Source of the DNA: an uncultured Opitutia bacterium
Lineage (GTDB): Bacteria > Verrucomicrobiota > Verrucomicrobiia > Opitutales > UBA953
Direction of reading: 5' to 3'
DNA: 64,000 nt
Assembly: GCA_945957395.1 (NCBI GenBank)
Contig: CAMFKE010000003.1
Span: 1-64,000 of the forward strand
Part shown: positions 39,553 to 48,140 of the stretch, in pieces
Layout of the letters: each line of letters starts with the position of its first letter
Position numbering within the stretch: position 1 is the stretch's first letter
Made by a program: the position numbers and the translations under genes
The notes under the pieces: generated by a model
What the model was told of the DNA's origin: nothing
The model's database searches: none
What the model saw: only the letters and a program-made list of their open reading frames with translations

Positions 39553-41001
39553 ATGGAAATTCTCTCCTTCATCGGCCACCTGATTCAGGGCGGGCTGGGC
39601 AACCTCGGCGCGTATCTGGCGGCGCATGTGCTGCTGTGCCTCATCCCGGCGTTTTTCATCGCCGGCGCGATGGGCTCGCTGATCCCGAAGGAGACCATCG
39701 CGCGCTTCCTCGGGCGCGACACGCCCAAGTGGATCTCTTACCCGGCGGCCGCGCTCGCCGGCTCGGTGCTCGCGGTGTGCTCGTGCACCATCCTGCCGCT
39801 GTTCGCCGGCATCCACCGCAAGGGCGCCGGGCTCGGACCCGCCGTCACCTTCCTCTTCTTCGCGCCCGCCGCAAACATCCTCGCGCTGCTCTACACCGGC
39901 AGCGTGCTCGGCCCGCAGCTCGCGTTCGCGCGCCTCGCGCTGTCGCTGGCGTTCGGCATCGGCATCGGCCTCATCATGGCGCTCATTTTCCGCCGCGATG
40001 ACTCCGAGCATGACCGCGAGACGGACGAACTGTTCTCCACCCGGGCGCGCATGAAGCCCGCCGCGCTCGCCTTCCTCATCGCGCTCTTCGTGCTCCTCCT
40101 GGTCGGCACGCTCAAGGTGCCGCCGCTTTCAGGCACCCTCGCCGCCTTCACGCTGCCCGTGCCCGCAGCCGGCGATTTCCAGGCGCTGCTCACGCGGCTC
40201 GTCCCCTTCGACCCGGCCAAGGGCGAAGAGGGCGTGAGCGTGCACGGCGCGCTGCTCATCGGCCTGCTCGGACTCCTCGGCGTCGCCGCGTGGAAAGGCC
40301 TCGAGCGCATCCTGGACGGCGCGAACCGCTGGACCGGCGCGGCGCTCGGGCTGGTCGCCGCCGCCCTGCTGTTCGCCACGCTGCGCGTGATGCCGCTCGC
40401 CGGCGGCGTGGAGGTGGCGGTGACCGGTCGCTTCGTCGCCGAGGCGCTCATGCTCGTCGTGTGCGGGTGGATACTGAAGCGAAAGCTGGAGCCCGGCGAG
40501 GTGGCGGAATTCGTGTGGGAGTCCTGGCGGTTCATCAAGCAGGTGTTCCCGCTGCTTGTCGGCGGCGTGTTCGCGGTGGGGGTGATCCGCGGGCTCATCA
40601 ACCCGGAATGGGTGAAGGCCGTGGCGGGCGAAAACTCCGTGACCGGCAACCTGGCCGGCGTGACCTTCGGCGTGTTCATGTATTTCCCGACGCTCGTGGA
40701 GGTGCCCGTCGCCAAACTGTTCCTGTCGCTGGGAATGCACCCGGGCCCGTTGCTCGCCTACCTGATGGCCGACCCCGAGCTCAGCCTGCAAAGCATCCTC
40801 GTGCTCACCGCCATCCTCGGCCGGGCCAAGACCTGGACCTATGTCGGATTCGTCGCGCTCTTCAGCGCCGTCTCCGGCCTCACCTACGGCGCCTGGGTGG
40901 ACGGCGCCGGCGTCGGCTATGTCGCCATCGGCCTCGCCGTCTTCCTCGCGGCCCTGGCGTTCGCCCTGTGGCGCGTGAGCCGGCGCACGGCCGCCGCCTG
41001 A
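39553..41001 (+). CDS. ArsP/DUF318-type permease (second, longer type)
   Basis: This 482-aa permease of the same superfamily as the first has a different subtype, with about ten to eleven helices. It has AVCSCTILPLFAGIHRKGAG (the CSC motif with a different flank), FFAPAANILALLYTGSV and, in the second half, YFPTLVEVPVAKLFLSLG. An insertion with extra helices separates the halves. Such long forms occur in ars clusters next to small thioredoxin-like proteins. The ATG at 39553 begins the first helix (MEILSFIGHLIQGG). It is 182 bases from the thioredoxin-like gene; the gap holds a GC-rich hairpin (39386-39410) without a T tract. Confidence 0.86.
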   Translation: MEILSFIGHLIQGGLGNLGAYLAAHVLLCLIPAFFIAGAMGSLIPKETIARFLGRDTPKWISYPAAALAGSVLAVCSCTILPLFAGIHRKGAGLGPAVTFLFFAPAANILALLYTGSVLGPQLAFARLALSLAFGIGIGLIMALIFRRDDSEHDRETDELFSTRARMKPAALAFLIALFVLLLVGTLKVPPLSGTLAAFTLPVPAAGDFQALLTRLVPFDPAKGEEGVSVHGALLIGLLGLLGVAAWKGLERILDGANRWTGAALGLVAAALLFATLRVMPLAGGVEVAVTGRFVAEALMLVVCGWILKRKLEPGEVAEFVWESWRFIKQVFPLLVGGVFAVGVIRGLINPEWVKAVAGENSVTGNLAGVTFGVFMYFPTLVEVPVAKLFLSLGMHPGPLLAYLMADPELSLQSILVLTAILGRAKTWTYVGFVALFSAVSGLTYGAWVDGAGVGYVAIGLAVFLAALAFALWRVSRRTAAA

Positions 41002-41039
41002 GCCGCGCAAGCGCCGGGGCGGTGCATAAAAAACAACAC

Positions 41040-41055
41040 ATGCGCCTTGACGCAT
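41040..41055 (+). promoter_or_regulatory. Candidate ArsR operator/promoter for the second ars unit
   Basis: The inverted repeat ATGCG-CCTTGA-CGCAT overlaps the -35-like TTGACG (41047-41052). The -10 region is poor (ATGTCT around 41070). Its position directly before the second arsR fits autoregulation. Confidence 0.45.
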
Positions 41056-41083
41056 ATGCCGACGAGGGCATGTCTGCGCCGCC

Positions 41084-41443
41084 ATGGAGTTCACCGCGCT
41101 GTACGAATGCCTGTGCGACCCGACGCGACTGCGCATCCTGCGCGCGCTGGCGGAAGGGCCGCTGTGCGTGTGCCACCTGCAGGAGGCGCTCGCCGAGCCG
41201 CAGGTGAAAATCTCCAAGCACCTCGCCTACCTGAAGTCGCACGGCGCGGTCACGGCCGAGCGCCGCGGCAGCTGGATGATCTACGCCCTGCCCGCCGCCG
41301 CCCCGCGCGCCCTGCGCGTGAACCTGGATTGCCTGACCGAAGCCGCGCACGACCCGCTCTTCCGCGACGACGCCCGCCGGCTGGCCAAGGTGCGCAAAAA
41401 TTTCGCCGCCGGCGAACCCACCTGCGCGCCCCGCGCCCGATAA
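41084..41443 (+). CDS. arsR: ArsR/SmtB family metalloregulator (second copy)
   Basis: This 119-aa winged-helix repressor is only distantly similar to the first copy. It has [13 protein letters not shown]-like Cys9/Cys11 at the start of helix 1, the arsenite-binding CVC in [12 protein letters not shown] (Cys28, Cys30), and a recognition helix in [15 protein letters not shown]. The C-terminal tail ends in TCAPRAR with one more Cys. It leads a second transcription unit with acr3, DUF6428 and arsC, and has its own candidate operator upstream. Confidence 0.93.
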   Translation: MEFTALYECLCDPTRLRILRALAEGPLCVCHLQEALAEPQVKISKHLAYLKSHGAVTAERRGSWMIYALPAAAPRALRVNLDCLTEAAHDPLFRDDARRLAKVRKNFAAGEPTCAPRAR

Positions 41444-41465
41444 GCCCGCCGCCACGACCTTTTCC

Positions 41466-42575
41466 ATGTCCTCCGACTCCCTGACCTCCAAGCTGTCGTT
41501 CCTCGACCGCTACCTGACCTTCTGGATTTTCGCCGCCATGGCGGCCGGCCTGCTGCTGGGCAAGTTCGCCCCCGGCGTCGGCCAGGCCATCGACAGCCTG
41601 CGCATCGGCAGCACCTCCGTGCCCATCGCGCTGGGCCTCATCATCATGATGTATCCGCCGCTGGCCAAGGTGCGCCATGAGGAACTCCCGCGCGTGTTCC
41701 GCGACAAGAAGGTGCTCGCACTGTCGCTCGTGCAGAACTGGCTCGTGGGCCCGGTGCTCATGTTCGCGCTCGCGCTGTTGTGCCTGAGCGACCGCCCCGA
41801 GCTCATGCAGGGCCTCATCCTCGTGGGCCTCGCGCGCTGCATCGCCATGGTCATCGTGTGGAACGACCTCGCCAAGGGCGACGGCGCCTACTGCGCCGGA
41901 CTCGTGGCGTTCAACGCCATCTTCCAGGTGATCTTCTTCGCGCCCTTCGCGTGGTTCTTCCTGCTCGTCGCCCCGCAGTGGTTCGGCGCCGCCGGCGTGG
42001 CCGTGCAGGTGACGCCCGTCGAGATCGCGCAGGCGGTGGCGCTTTACCTGGGCGTGCCTTTCGCCGCCGGCGTGATCAGCCGCTACGCGCTGGTGCGCGC
42101 CAAGGGCCGCGAGTGGTACGAGGGCAAGTTCGTGCCGCGCATCTCGCCGCTCACGCTCATCTCGCTGCTCTTCACCATCGTCGTGATGTTCTCGCTGCAG
42201 GGTAAGGAAATCCTGGCGCGCCCCGGCGACGCCTTCCGCGTGGCGCTGCCGCTCGCGCTCTACTTCGTCATCATGTTCCTGGGCTCCTTCTGGATGTCCA
42301 AGAAGGCCGGCGCCGACTACGAGCGCTCCGCCACCCTCGCGTTCACCGCGGCCTCCAACAACTTCGAATTGGCCATCGCCGTGGCGCTCGCGACCTTCGG
42401 CATCAGCCACGGCGCGGCGTTCTCCGCCGTCATGGGCCCGCTCGTCGAGGTGCCCGCGCTCATCGGCCTCGTGACCGTCGCGCTCGTGCTGCGCAAGAAA
42501 TGGTGGCCCGCGTCCGCCGCCGCGCCAGTCGGCGTGCAGACCTGCTGCGGCTCCACGGACAACTCCGGCCGCTGA
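41466..42575 (+). CDS. acr3: Arsenite efflux transporter Acr3
   Basis: Acr3 exports arsenite through the inner membrane, driven by the proton gradient. The 369-aa protein has ten helices and the family motifs [19 protein letters not shown] with essential Cys125, the [17 protein letters not shown] discontinuous helix and [13 protein letters not shown]. It ends in an unusual hydrophilic tail [15 protein letters not shown] with a Cys pair. The ATG is abutted by CCTTTTCC. It follows arsR by 22 bases. Confidence 0.96.
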   Translation: MSSDSLTSKLSFLDRYLTFWIFAAMAAGLLLGKFAPGVGQAIDSLRIGSTSVPIALGLIIMMYPPLAKVRHEELPRVFRDKKVLALSLVQNWLVGPVLMFALALLCLSDRPELMQGLILVGLARCIAMVIVWNDLAKGDGAYCAGLVAFNAIFQVIFFAPFAWFFLLVAPQWFGAAGVAVQVTPVEIAQAVALYLGVPFAAGVISRYALVRAKGREWYEGKFVPRISPLTLISLLFTIVVMFSLQGKEILARPGDAFRVALPLALYFVIMFLGSFWMSKKAGADYERSATLAFTAASNNFELAIAVALATFGISHGAAFSAVMGPLVEVPALIGLVTVALVLRKKWWPASAAAPVGVQTCCGSTDNSGR

Positions 42576-42596
42576 CGCGCCTGCGTCACGCCGCCC

Positions 42597-43046
42597 ATGA
42601 ACCTGAAAACCCTGCGCGATACGCTCGCCGCTCACCCGGACGCCGCCCTGCGCATCCTGCGCGCCGACGGCGTCGCCATCCCGCCGGAGTTCCATGTGAC
42701 CGAGGTGGGCCGGGTGACCAAGCACTTCATCGACTGCGGCGGCGCGGTGCGAAAAACCGACGCCTGCGTGCTCCAGCTCTGGGTCGCCCCGGGCGACGAG
42801 GCGCACCGCCTGCGCGCCGGCAAACTGCTGAAAATCCTGCGCCTGGCGGAAAAGATCGCCGGCGACGGACGCCTCGCGGTGGAAGCCGAATACCAGGGCG
42901 ATTCCATCACCCTGTGGTCCCTCGAGGCGCACGCCGCCGACGCCGCCCAAATCACCTTCCGCCTCGTGGCGAAAACCACCGACTGCCTGGCGCCCGACAA
43001 GTGCGGCGTGCCCGGCGCCACCGGCTGCTGCCCGCCCCGCCGCTGA
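42597..43046 (+). CDS. DUF6428 family protein of the ars operon
   Basis: This 149-aa cytoplasmic protein is of a small family found in arsenic operons (DUF6428). Family pattern: [21 protein letters not shown], then [23 protein letters not shown]. It carries Cys in FIDCGG and DACVLQLW, and a Cys-rich C-terminal tail ([21 protein letters not shown]). Function is unknown; metal(loid) binding is an inference from the cysteines and context. It is 21 bases from acr3 and 49 from arsC. Confidence 0.85.
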   Translation: MNLKTLRDTLAAHPDAALRILRADGVAIPPEFHVTEVGRVTKHFIDCGGAVRKTDACVLQLWVAPGDEAHRLRAGKLLKILRLAEKIAGDGRLAVEAEYQGDSITLWSLEAHAADAAQITFRLVAKTTDCLAPDKCGVPGATGCCPPRR

Positions 43047-43095
43047 TCGCAGCGTCGGCACCTTTCCCCAACACCATCCTCACTTCCTCATACCC

Positions 43096-43536
43096 ATGAA
43101 ACCCTCCGTCCTCATCCTCTGCACCGGAAACTCCTGCCGCAGCCACATGGCCGAAGGCATCCTGCGCGCCGTCGCCGGCGACATGATCGATGTCTTCAGC
43201 GCCGGCTCCAAGCCCGCCGGCTATGTGCACCCGCTGTCCATCAAGGTGCTCGCCGAGATCGGCATCGATATCTCGAAGCACACCTCGAAGCACATGAACG
43301 AGTTCCTCACCCGCGACATCACCACCGTCGTGACCGTGTGCGGCAACGCCGACCAGCTCTGCCCCACCTACCCGGGCCAGCTGAACCGCCACCACTGGGG
43401 CTTCGAAGACCCCGCCCACGCCAAGGGCACCGAGGAGGAAGTGCTCAACGAGTTCCGCCGCGTGCGCGACCAGATCCGCCTCGTGTTCGGCGCCTACGCC
43501 GCCGGCCTGCGCGAAGGCCGCGTGATGGCGAAGTGA
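43096..43536 (+). CDS. arsC: Thioredoxin-coupled arsenate reductase ArsC
   Basis: This 146-aa enzyme of the low-molecular-weight phosphatase fold reduces arsenate to arsenite. It has the P-loop CTGNSCRS with nucleophile Cys9, and the resolving pair Cys82 and Cys89 in [16 protein letters not shown], the same spacing as in the Staphylococcus plasmid enzyme that uses thioredoxin. The [16 protein letters not shown] helix is family-typical. It is the last gene of the island before a strong terminator. Confidence 0.96.
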   Translation: MKPSVLILCTGNSCRSHMAEGILRAVAGDMIDVFSAGSKPAGYVHPLSIKVLAEIGIDISKHTSKHMNEFLTRDITTVVTVCGNADQLCPTYPGQLNRHHWGFEDPAHAKGTEEEVLNEFRRVRDQIRLVFGAYAAGLREGRVMAK

Positions 43537-43560
43537 TTGTCGGGCAAAAGCCGATACGAC

Positions 43561-43598
43561 GAGGGGCGGACGCATGGCGTCCGCCCCTCTTGCTTTGC
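43561..43598 (+). terminator. Terminator of the ars island
   Basis: A perfect 13-bp stem (GAGGGGCGGACGC and complement) with a 3-nt ATG loop is followed by TTGCTTTG. It lies 24 bases past arsC. Confidence 0.88.
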
Positions 43599-43636
43599 CA
43601 ACCGTGATGGCCGGGCACGGTCAGGGTTCATGTGTC

Positions 43637-43716
43637 CCGGCCGTAGGGCGCGCGCTTGCGCGTGCCGCGAATCTTCCGGCATCACCGGCACGCGCAAGCG
43701 CGCGCCCTACGGCCGG
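43637..43716. repeat. 31-bp perfect inverted repeat with 18-nt loop
   Basis: The left arm is 43637-43667 and the right arm 43686-43716, all 31 positions complementary. The arms are rich in alternating GCGC and begin CCGGCCGTAGGGCGC. The loop contains CTTCCGGCATCAC. There is no T tract. The form suggests a REP-like or MITE-like dispersed element, but no second copy is visible in this window. Confidence 0.85.
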
Positions 43717-43756
43717 CATTTTCCCGAGTGCCTGAAGGTTCCATCTTCGCCGCCGC

Positions 43757-43906
43757 TCACTTCGGCTGCTGCGTCAGCCAGGGCGGATTGCCGAGTTCCA
43801 GCACGAGGTCGTCCGGCGCCTTGCCTCCGTCGTCGCGTGACGGGGCCTCGGGCGCGGAGCGGCGGCGGGCGATTTGGGGAGTGCAAACGCGGAGGGCGGG
43901 CGGCAT
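43757..43906 (-). CDS. Possible small or remnant gene
   Basis: A 49-codon frame on the minus strand starts at an ATG and ends DDLVLELGNPPWLTQQPK. Its second half has the strong G/C third-position bias of real genes here, and the sequence looks protein-like rather than like a shadow. It lies in the gap between the inverted repeat and the ThrE-type gene. It could be a short protein or the tail of a decayed gene. Confidence 0.3.
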   Translation of the reverse strand: MPPALRVCTPQIARRRSAPEAPSRDDGGKAPDDLVLELGNPPWLTQQPK

Positions 43907-43944
43907 TGCTTCGGCTCCAACACTCGCCCGCGAGTCCCCGCACC

Positions 43945-45201
43945 ATGGCCTCCGCCCGCAACACCGACCCTTTCCTGCGCGAAATCGCGCTGGCGCTGCA
44001 CATCAGCGGCGCCCCGGCCCCGGACATGGAGCGGCACATCTCCCGCCTGGGCGCCAAGCTCGGGTTGCGCGTGCGCGCCTTCGCCCTGCCCACCATGTTC
44101 GCCTTCACGGTGGACGAGCCAGACGGCCGCCAGCGTTCGCGCCTGCTTCGCCTGCCGCCCTCGGATTACAACATGACCCGCCTCATCGCGCTGGAGGCGC
44201 TGGTGGAGGAATTTGAGAGCGTCGATTCGCTGCCCGGCGCGCGCCGGCGCATGCGGGAGATCATGGATACGCCGCCCCCGTGGCGGGGCGCGGCCATGAT
44301 CGGATCGGGCTTCATCCTGTCGGCCTCCGTGGCGCCCCTCTTCCAGGGCGGCGCGACCGAGATGCTCTGCGGCGGCGTGGTGGGCGCGGCCTTCGTGGTC
44401 GGACTGCTCACGCTCTCGCGCTGGCCTCGGCTGGGGCCGGCGAAGCCCGTCCTGCTGTGCGCCGGGGCGGCGTTTTTGACTCAGGCGATGGGCGTGGCGT
44501 TTCCGCAGCAGTCGGCGTTCATCACCGTGCTCTCGGGCGTGGTGATCCTGCTGCCCGGCTTCACCATCACCCTGGCGCTGAGCGAACTGGCCACGCAAAA
44601 CCTGCTCGCCGGCTCGGGCCGTCTGGCCGGGGCGTTCATCCTCATGCTCATGATGGGCGCCGGCGTCGCCCTCGGCACGAGCCTCGGCGGCGCGGTGCTG
44701 CCCGTGCCCGCCGCCGCCCTCGCCGCGCCGGTACCCGTGGCCGGATGGATATTCTGGAGCGCCATCGCCTTCTTCGGCGTCTCGCTGCTGGGCGTGCTGC
44801 AGGCTCCGCTGAGGTATGCGCCGGTCATCGTGGGGGCCTGCCTGGCCTCGTGCGCCCTGATGTACACGGCCAACGCGGCGATGGGGCCGATAGCGGGCGC
44901 CATGCTCTGCGCCTTCGCCGTCTCCTTCGCCGGGCGCGCCTACCGACGCGTGAGCGGCAAGCCGGCCATGCTCATCCAGGTGCCCGGGCTGCTCACGCTC
45001 GTGCCGGGCAGCGTGGGGTTCCGCGGGCTGCACGCGATGATCGACCAGAACTTCATCGAGGGCATCCGCATCACCACCGGCATGATCCTCACCGCCACGG
45101 CGCTGGCCGTGGGCATCCTGCTGGCCAACGGCATCGCCCCGCTCGTCCTCAACCCGGCCAAGGAGAAAATAGACGCCGCCGACGAGCCCGGCATCCTGTG
45201 A
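43945..45201 (+). CDS. ThrE/DUF1212-type threonine/serine exporter family protein
   Basis: This 418-aa protein has two fused domains. The N-terminal DUF1212 (ThrE-like) domain begins FLREIALALHISGAPAPDMERHI and includes a small soluble part and about five helices. The C-terminal ThrE_2 domain repeats the helix bundle and has the family segment QVPGLLTLVPGSVGFRGL. LLPGFTITLALSELATQNL is the counterpart in the first half. Corynebacterial ThrE exports threonine and serine; the substrate here is not known. The ATG at 43945 begins the recognisable part; the 400-base gap upstream holds no other gene of confidence. Confidence 0.88.
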   Translation: MASARNTDPFLREIALALHISGAPAPDMERHISRLGAKLGLRVRAFALPTMFAFTVDEPDGRQRSRLLRLPPSDYNMTRLIALEALVEEFESVDSLPGARRRMREIMDTPPPWRGAAMIGSGFILSASVAPLFQGGATEMLCGGVVGAAFVVGLLTLSRWPRLGPAKPVLLCAGAAFLTQAMGVAFPQQSAFITVLSGVVILLPGFTITLALSELATQNLLAGSGRLAGAFILMLMMGAGVALGTSLGGAVLPVPAAALAAPVPVAGWIFWSAIAFFGVSLLGVLQAPLRYAPVIVGACLASCALMYTANAAMGPIAGAMLCAFAVSFAGRAYRRVSGKPAMLIQVPGLLTLVPGSVGFRGLHAMIDQNFIEGIRITTGMILTATALAVGILLANGIAPLVLNPAKEKIDAADEPGIL

Positions 45202-45463
45202 ACGCCCGGGCCAAAAACCTCACGGCGGCCTGTAAACCCTCCTTAAGGCCGACCGAATCCCCGCATCGCGAGCGGCGGTCGCGCCCTGAGCCGTTGACTC
45301 CGCCCCGCGTTTCACCGGCATGCATCCAACGCACTTGGTTCGCATCCGATTTGCCTCCGCAAAATTCCGGTGCAGCGTCCCCCGGGTCTTCATGCCCGCC
45401 TAACGCGCGCGTGTTTCGCCCCTTACTCACTCCAACCTAGAAAGCTCCAGCCCTTTTACCGTC

Positions 45464-47101
45464 ATGGCCGAAATCATCGATATGCCCAAGCTGTCCGACA
45501 CCATGTCCGTCGGCACCGTCGTCAAGTGGCACGCCAAGGAAGGCGACAAGCTCGTGTTCGACACCCTCGTGTGCGAAATCGAGACCGACAAGGCCACCAT
45601 GGAGCTCAAGCACACCGCCAACGACGGCGTGCTGCTCAAGATCTACGCGCCCGCCGGAGCCCAGCTCCCGGTCGGCACCCCCATCTACGCCTGCGGCAAG
45701 GCCGGTGAGGCCGCCCCCGCCGTCGGCGGCGCCGCCCCCGCTCCCGCCGCCGCCCCGGCCGCCGTCGAGGCCGCGCCGGCCCCGGCCGCGATCCCGTCCG
45801 ACTTCAAGGGCGAGATCATCGACATGCCCAAGCTGTCCGACACCATGAGCGTCGGCACCGTGGTGAAGTGGCACGCCAAGGAAGGCGACAAGCTCGTGTT
45901 CGACACCCTCGTGTGCGAAATCGAGACCGACAAGGCCACCATGGAGCTCAAGCACACCGCCAACGACGGCGTGCTGCTCAAGATCTACGCCGCCGCCGGC
46001 AGCCAGCTCCCCGTCGGCTCGCCCATCTACGCCTGCGGCAAGGCCGGAGAGACCGCGCCCGCCCTCGGCGGCGCCGCCCCCGCGCCCTCCGCCAAGGCCG
46101 CCGCCGCCATCCCCGCCCAGGTGCCCGCCACCTGCGCGCCCAACGCCGCCCCGGCCCCCGCTCCCGCCCCCGTCTCCGGTGACGGCCGCGTGAAGGCCTC
46201 GCCGCTGGCCAAGAAGGTCGCCGCCGAGCTCGGCGTGGATGTGGCCGGCGTCGCCGGCACCGGCCCCGCCGGCCGCGTGGTGCGCGCCGATGTGGAATCC
46301 GCCGCCAAGGCGCCCAAGGCAGCCGCCCCGGCCGCCGCCGCCCCCGCGAAGTCCGCCGCGCCCGCCGCTCCGGTCTACACCGGCCCCGGCATCCAGGAAG
46401 AGAAGGACGAGCCGCTCTCCACCATGCGCTCGGTCATCGCGCGCCGCCTCACCGAATCGAAGACCACCGTGCCGCACTTCTACCTCGAGATCGAGGTGGA
46501 CGCCGCCCCGCTGGAAGCCCTGCGCGAAACGCTCAACGCCAAGCTCGGCGAGCTGCCCCCGGAACAGGGCGGCATCAAGCTCACCGTCAACGACTTCATC
46601 CTCAAGGCCTCCGCCGAGGCGCTGCGCCGCGTGCCCGCGGTGAACGCCCAGTGGGCCGGCACGGCCATCAAGAAGTTCGCCTCCGCCAATGTCTCCTTCG
46701 GCGTGGCCATCGACGACGGCCTCGTCACCCCGGTCGTGCGTGACGCGCACGCCAAGAGCCTGCGCCAGATCTCGATCGAGGCCAAGGAGCTCATCGGCAA
46801 GGCGCGCAAGAAGAAGCTCACCCCCGCGGAAATGTCCGGCGGCACCTTCACCGTGTCCAACCTGGGCATGTTCGGCATCGCCGGCTTCTACGCCATCATC
46901 AACACCCCCCACGCCGCCATCCTCTCCGTGGGCGCGACGGTCTCCAAGCCCGTCGTCAACGCGAAGAACGAGATCGTCGTCGGCCGCCGCATGACCCTCG
47001 GCCTGGCCGTCGACCACCGCGTGGTGGACGGCGCCGACGGCGCGAAGTTCCTGCAGGCCCTCAAGGACCTGCTGGAAGCGCCCGCGCTGATGCTGGTGTA
47101 A
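45464..47101 (+). CDS. pdhC: Dihydrolipoamide acetyltransferase (E2 of pyruvate dehydrogenase type)
   Basis: E2 transfers acetyl groups from lipoyl-lysine to CoA. The 545-aa protein has two lipoyl domains with ETDKATMEL at Lys43 and Lys157, joined by Ala/Pro linkers. A peripheral-subunit-binding domain follows (VKASPLAKKVAAELGVDVAGV), then the catalytic domain with SNLGMFGIAGFYAIINTP and the active-site DHRVVDGADG. The two lipoyl domains are nearly identical. No E1 or E3 gene adjoins. The leader has CCCTTTTACC just before the ATG. The acyl substrate is taken as pyruvate because of overall resemblance; other 2-oxoacids are possible. Confidence 0.93.
   Translation: MAEIIDMPKLSDTMSVGTVVKWHAKEGDKLVFDTLVCEIETDKATMELKHTANDGVLLKIYAPAGAQLPVGTPIYACGKAGEAAPAVGGAAPAPAAAPAAVEAAPAPAAIPSDFKGEIIDMPKLSDTMSVGTVVKWHAKEGDKLVFDTLVCEIETDKATMELKHTANDGVLLKIYAAAGSQLPVGSPIYACGKAGETAPALGGAAPAPSAKAAAAIPAQVPATCAPNAAPAPAPAPVSGDGRVKASPLAKKVAAELGVDVAGVAGTGPAGRVVRADVESAAKAPKAAAPAAAAPAKSAAPAAPVYTGPGIQEEKDEPLSTMRSVIARRLTESKTTVPHFYLEIEVDAAPLEALRETLNAKLGELPPEQGGIKLTVNDFILKASAEALRRVPAVNAQWAGTAIKKFASANVSFGVAIDDGLVTPVVRDAHAKSLRQISIEAKELIGKARKKKLTPAEMSGGTFTVSNLGMFGIAGFYAIINTPHAAILSVGATVSKPVVNAKNEIVVGRRMTLGLAVDHRVVDGADGAKFLQALKDLLEAPALMLV
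45524..45990 (+). repeat. Identical 125-bp tandem copies within the E2 lipoyl domains
   Basis: Bases 45524-45648 and 45866-45990 are identical over 125 positions, offset by 342 bases. They code for the core of lipoyl domains 1 and 2. Flanking lipoyl sequence diverges at synonymous positions. Confidence 0.95.
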
Positions 47102-47122
47102 TCGGATTGCCGATACGCAAAG

Positions 47123-47158
47123 AAAGCCGCCCCGCGAAAGCCGGGCGGCTTTTGTTTT
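47123..47158 (+). terminator. Terminator of the E2 gene
   Basis: AAAGCCGCCC pairs with GGGCGGCTTT around a short loop and is followed by TTTGTTTTTC, 22 bases past the stop. Confidence 0.85.
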
Positions 47159-47222
47159 TCCGAGGGGAGAGCAGGCCGGGCGCCTGCCGCGCAATTCGCT
47201 CGCGGGAAGGGCGCGGCGTCCT

Positions 47223-47636
47223 ATGTCCCGCGCCATGCCCCCGCACGAATCGCCCCGCTCGCCGAATCCCGCCGGAATCATCCCCTGGATGCTCTGGTTC
47301 GCCGTCACCATGGGATTCACGATGATCTATGCGATCCTGGGGCAAAAGACCGCGACCGACCCGAACGGGCCGGGCCTGCTGGGCATCCTCCCGCTGGCGG
47401 TCAGCCTGGCCCTGCGCCTGTTCGCGCTGCCGCGCATAGGCACGCGCGCCCGGGCGATCCCGCTCTACATCGTCTGTCTGGCGTGCGCCGAAGCCGGCGG
47501 CATGATGGGCCTCTTCCTCGGAGGCCCCCACCGCACCCTGGTCATCGGCGCGGCCTTCGCGCTGCTGCTACTGCACAACCCGCTTTTCGCGCTGAGCGCG
47601 AACAACGGGGACGAGCGGCTTCGCGGGCGCGAGTGA
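47223..47636 (+). CDS. Small integral membrane protein, unknown function
   Basis: This 137-aa protein has four predicted helices (IIPWMLWFAVTMGFTMIYAIL, LLGILPLAVSLALRLFAL, AIPLYIVCLACAEAGGMMGLFL, LVIGAAFALLLLHNPLFAL). No residues suggest a particular activity, and I do not recognise a family. Compact four-helix proteins of this kind are common in Verrucomicrobiota. It is convergent with the lipoprotein gene, three bases between the stops. Confidence 0.65.
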   Translation: MSRAMPPHESPRSPNPAGIIPWMLWFAVTMGFTMIYAILGQKTATDPNGPGLLGILPLAVSLALRLFALPRIGTRARAIPLYIVCLACAEAGGMMGLFLGGPHRTLVIGAAFALLLLHNPLFALSANNGDERLRGRE

Positions 47637-47639
47637 CGC

Positions 47640-48140
47640 TTACTTCGACTCGGGCTTGAGCGTGGTGACGGGGCGCTCGGGGAACGAGGAGCCGCCGCGC
47701 GTCACATATTCGTGGCGCCAGTCCAGCCGCACCTTGTCGCCGGCCTTGAGCGCCTCGATGTCGCGCAGCAGCGCGGCGTCGGCCACGGGGTTGCCGCGCG
47801 CGTCGCGCACGCGGACGAAGAACTTCGTGGCGCGCGGGTCGCCGTACTCGCCGGTCTTCTCGTAGCTGCGGTAGGCGAGGATCTTGAACTCGGCGACGGA
47901 GCCGCCATGGTCGCAGCGGTCCGGGCACAGCGCGGTGCGGTGCATGCAGGGGCGCTTCACGACCCCGAGGAACTCGGCGTCGGTGGCGTGCACCGAGAGC
48001 ACCTTGCGGCTCTCGCCGGGCTTCGGCGCGGGCGCCTCGGCGGCCGGCGCGGCGGGAGCGGCGACGGCGGAGGATTCGGGAGCGGAGGAGCAGCCGGCGG
48101 CGACGGCGGCGATGAGGCAAAGCAGGGGAAGGGTTTTCAT
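47640..48140 (-). CDS. Predicted lipoprotein with Cys/His-rich motif
   Basis: This 166-aa lipoprotein has an N-terminal signal with lipobox VAAGC, an Ala/Pro linker, then a compact domain. The domain opens with VKRPCMHRTALCPDRCDHGG, four-way Cys/His spacing (C-x-H-x4-C-x3-C-x-H) that could bind a metal or form a disulfide network. It continues as a beta-rich region with FFVRVRDARGNPVADAALL and KAGDKVRLDWRHEYV. The start is the ATG at 48140. Function is unknown; periplasmic metal handling is one possibility. Confidence 0.72.
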   Translation of the reverse strand: MKTLPLLCLIAAVAAGCSSAPESSAVAAPAAPAAEAPAPKPGESRKVLSVHATDAEFLGVVKRPCMHRTALCPDRCDHGGSVAEFKILAYRSYEKTGEYGDPRATKFFVRVRDARGNPVADAALLRDIEALKAGDKVRLDWRHEYVTRGGSSFPERPVTTLKPESK

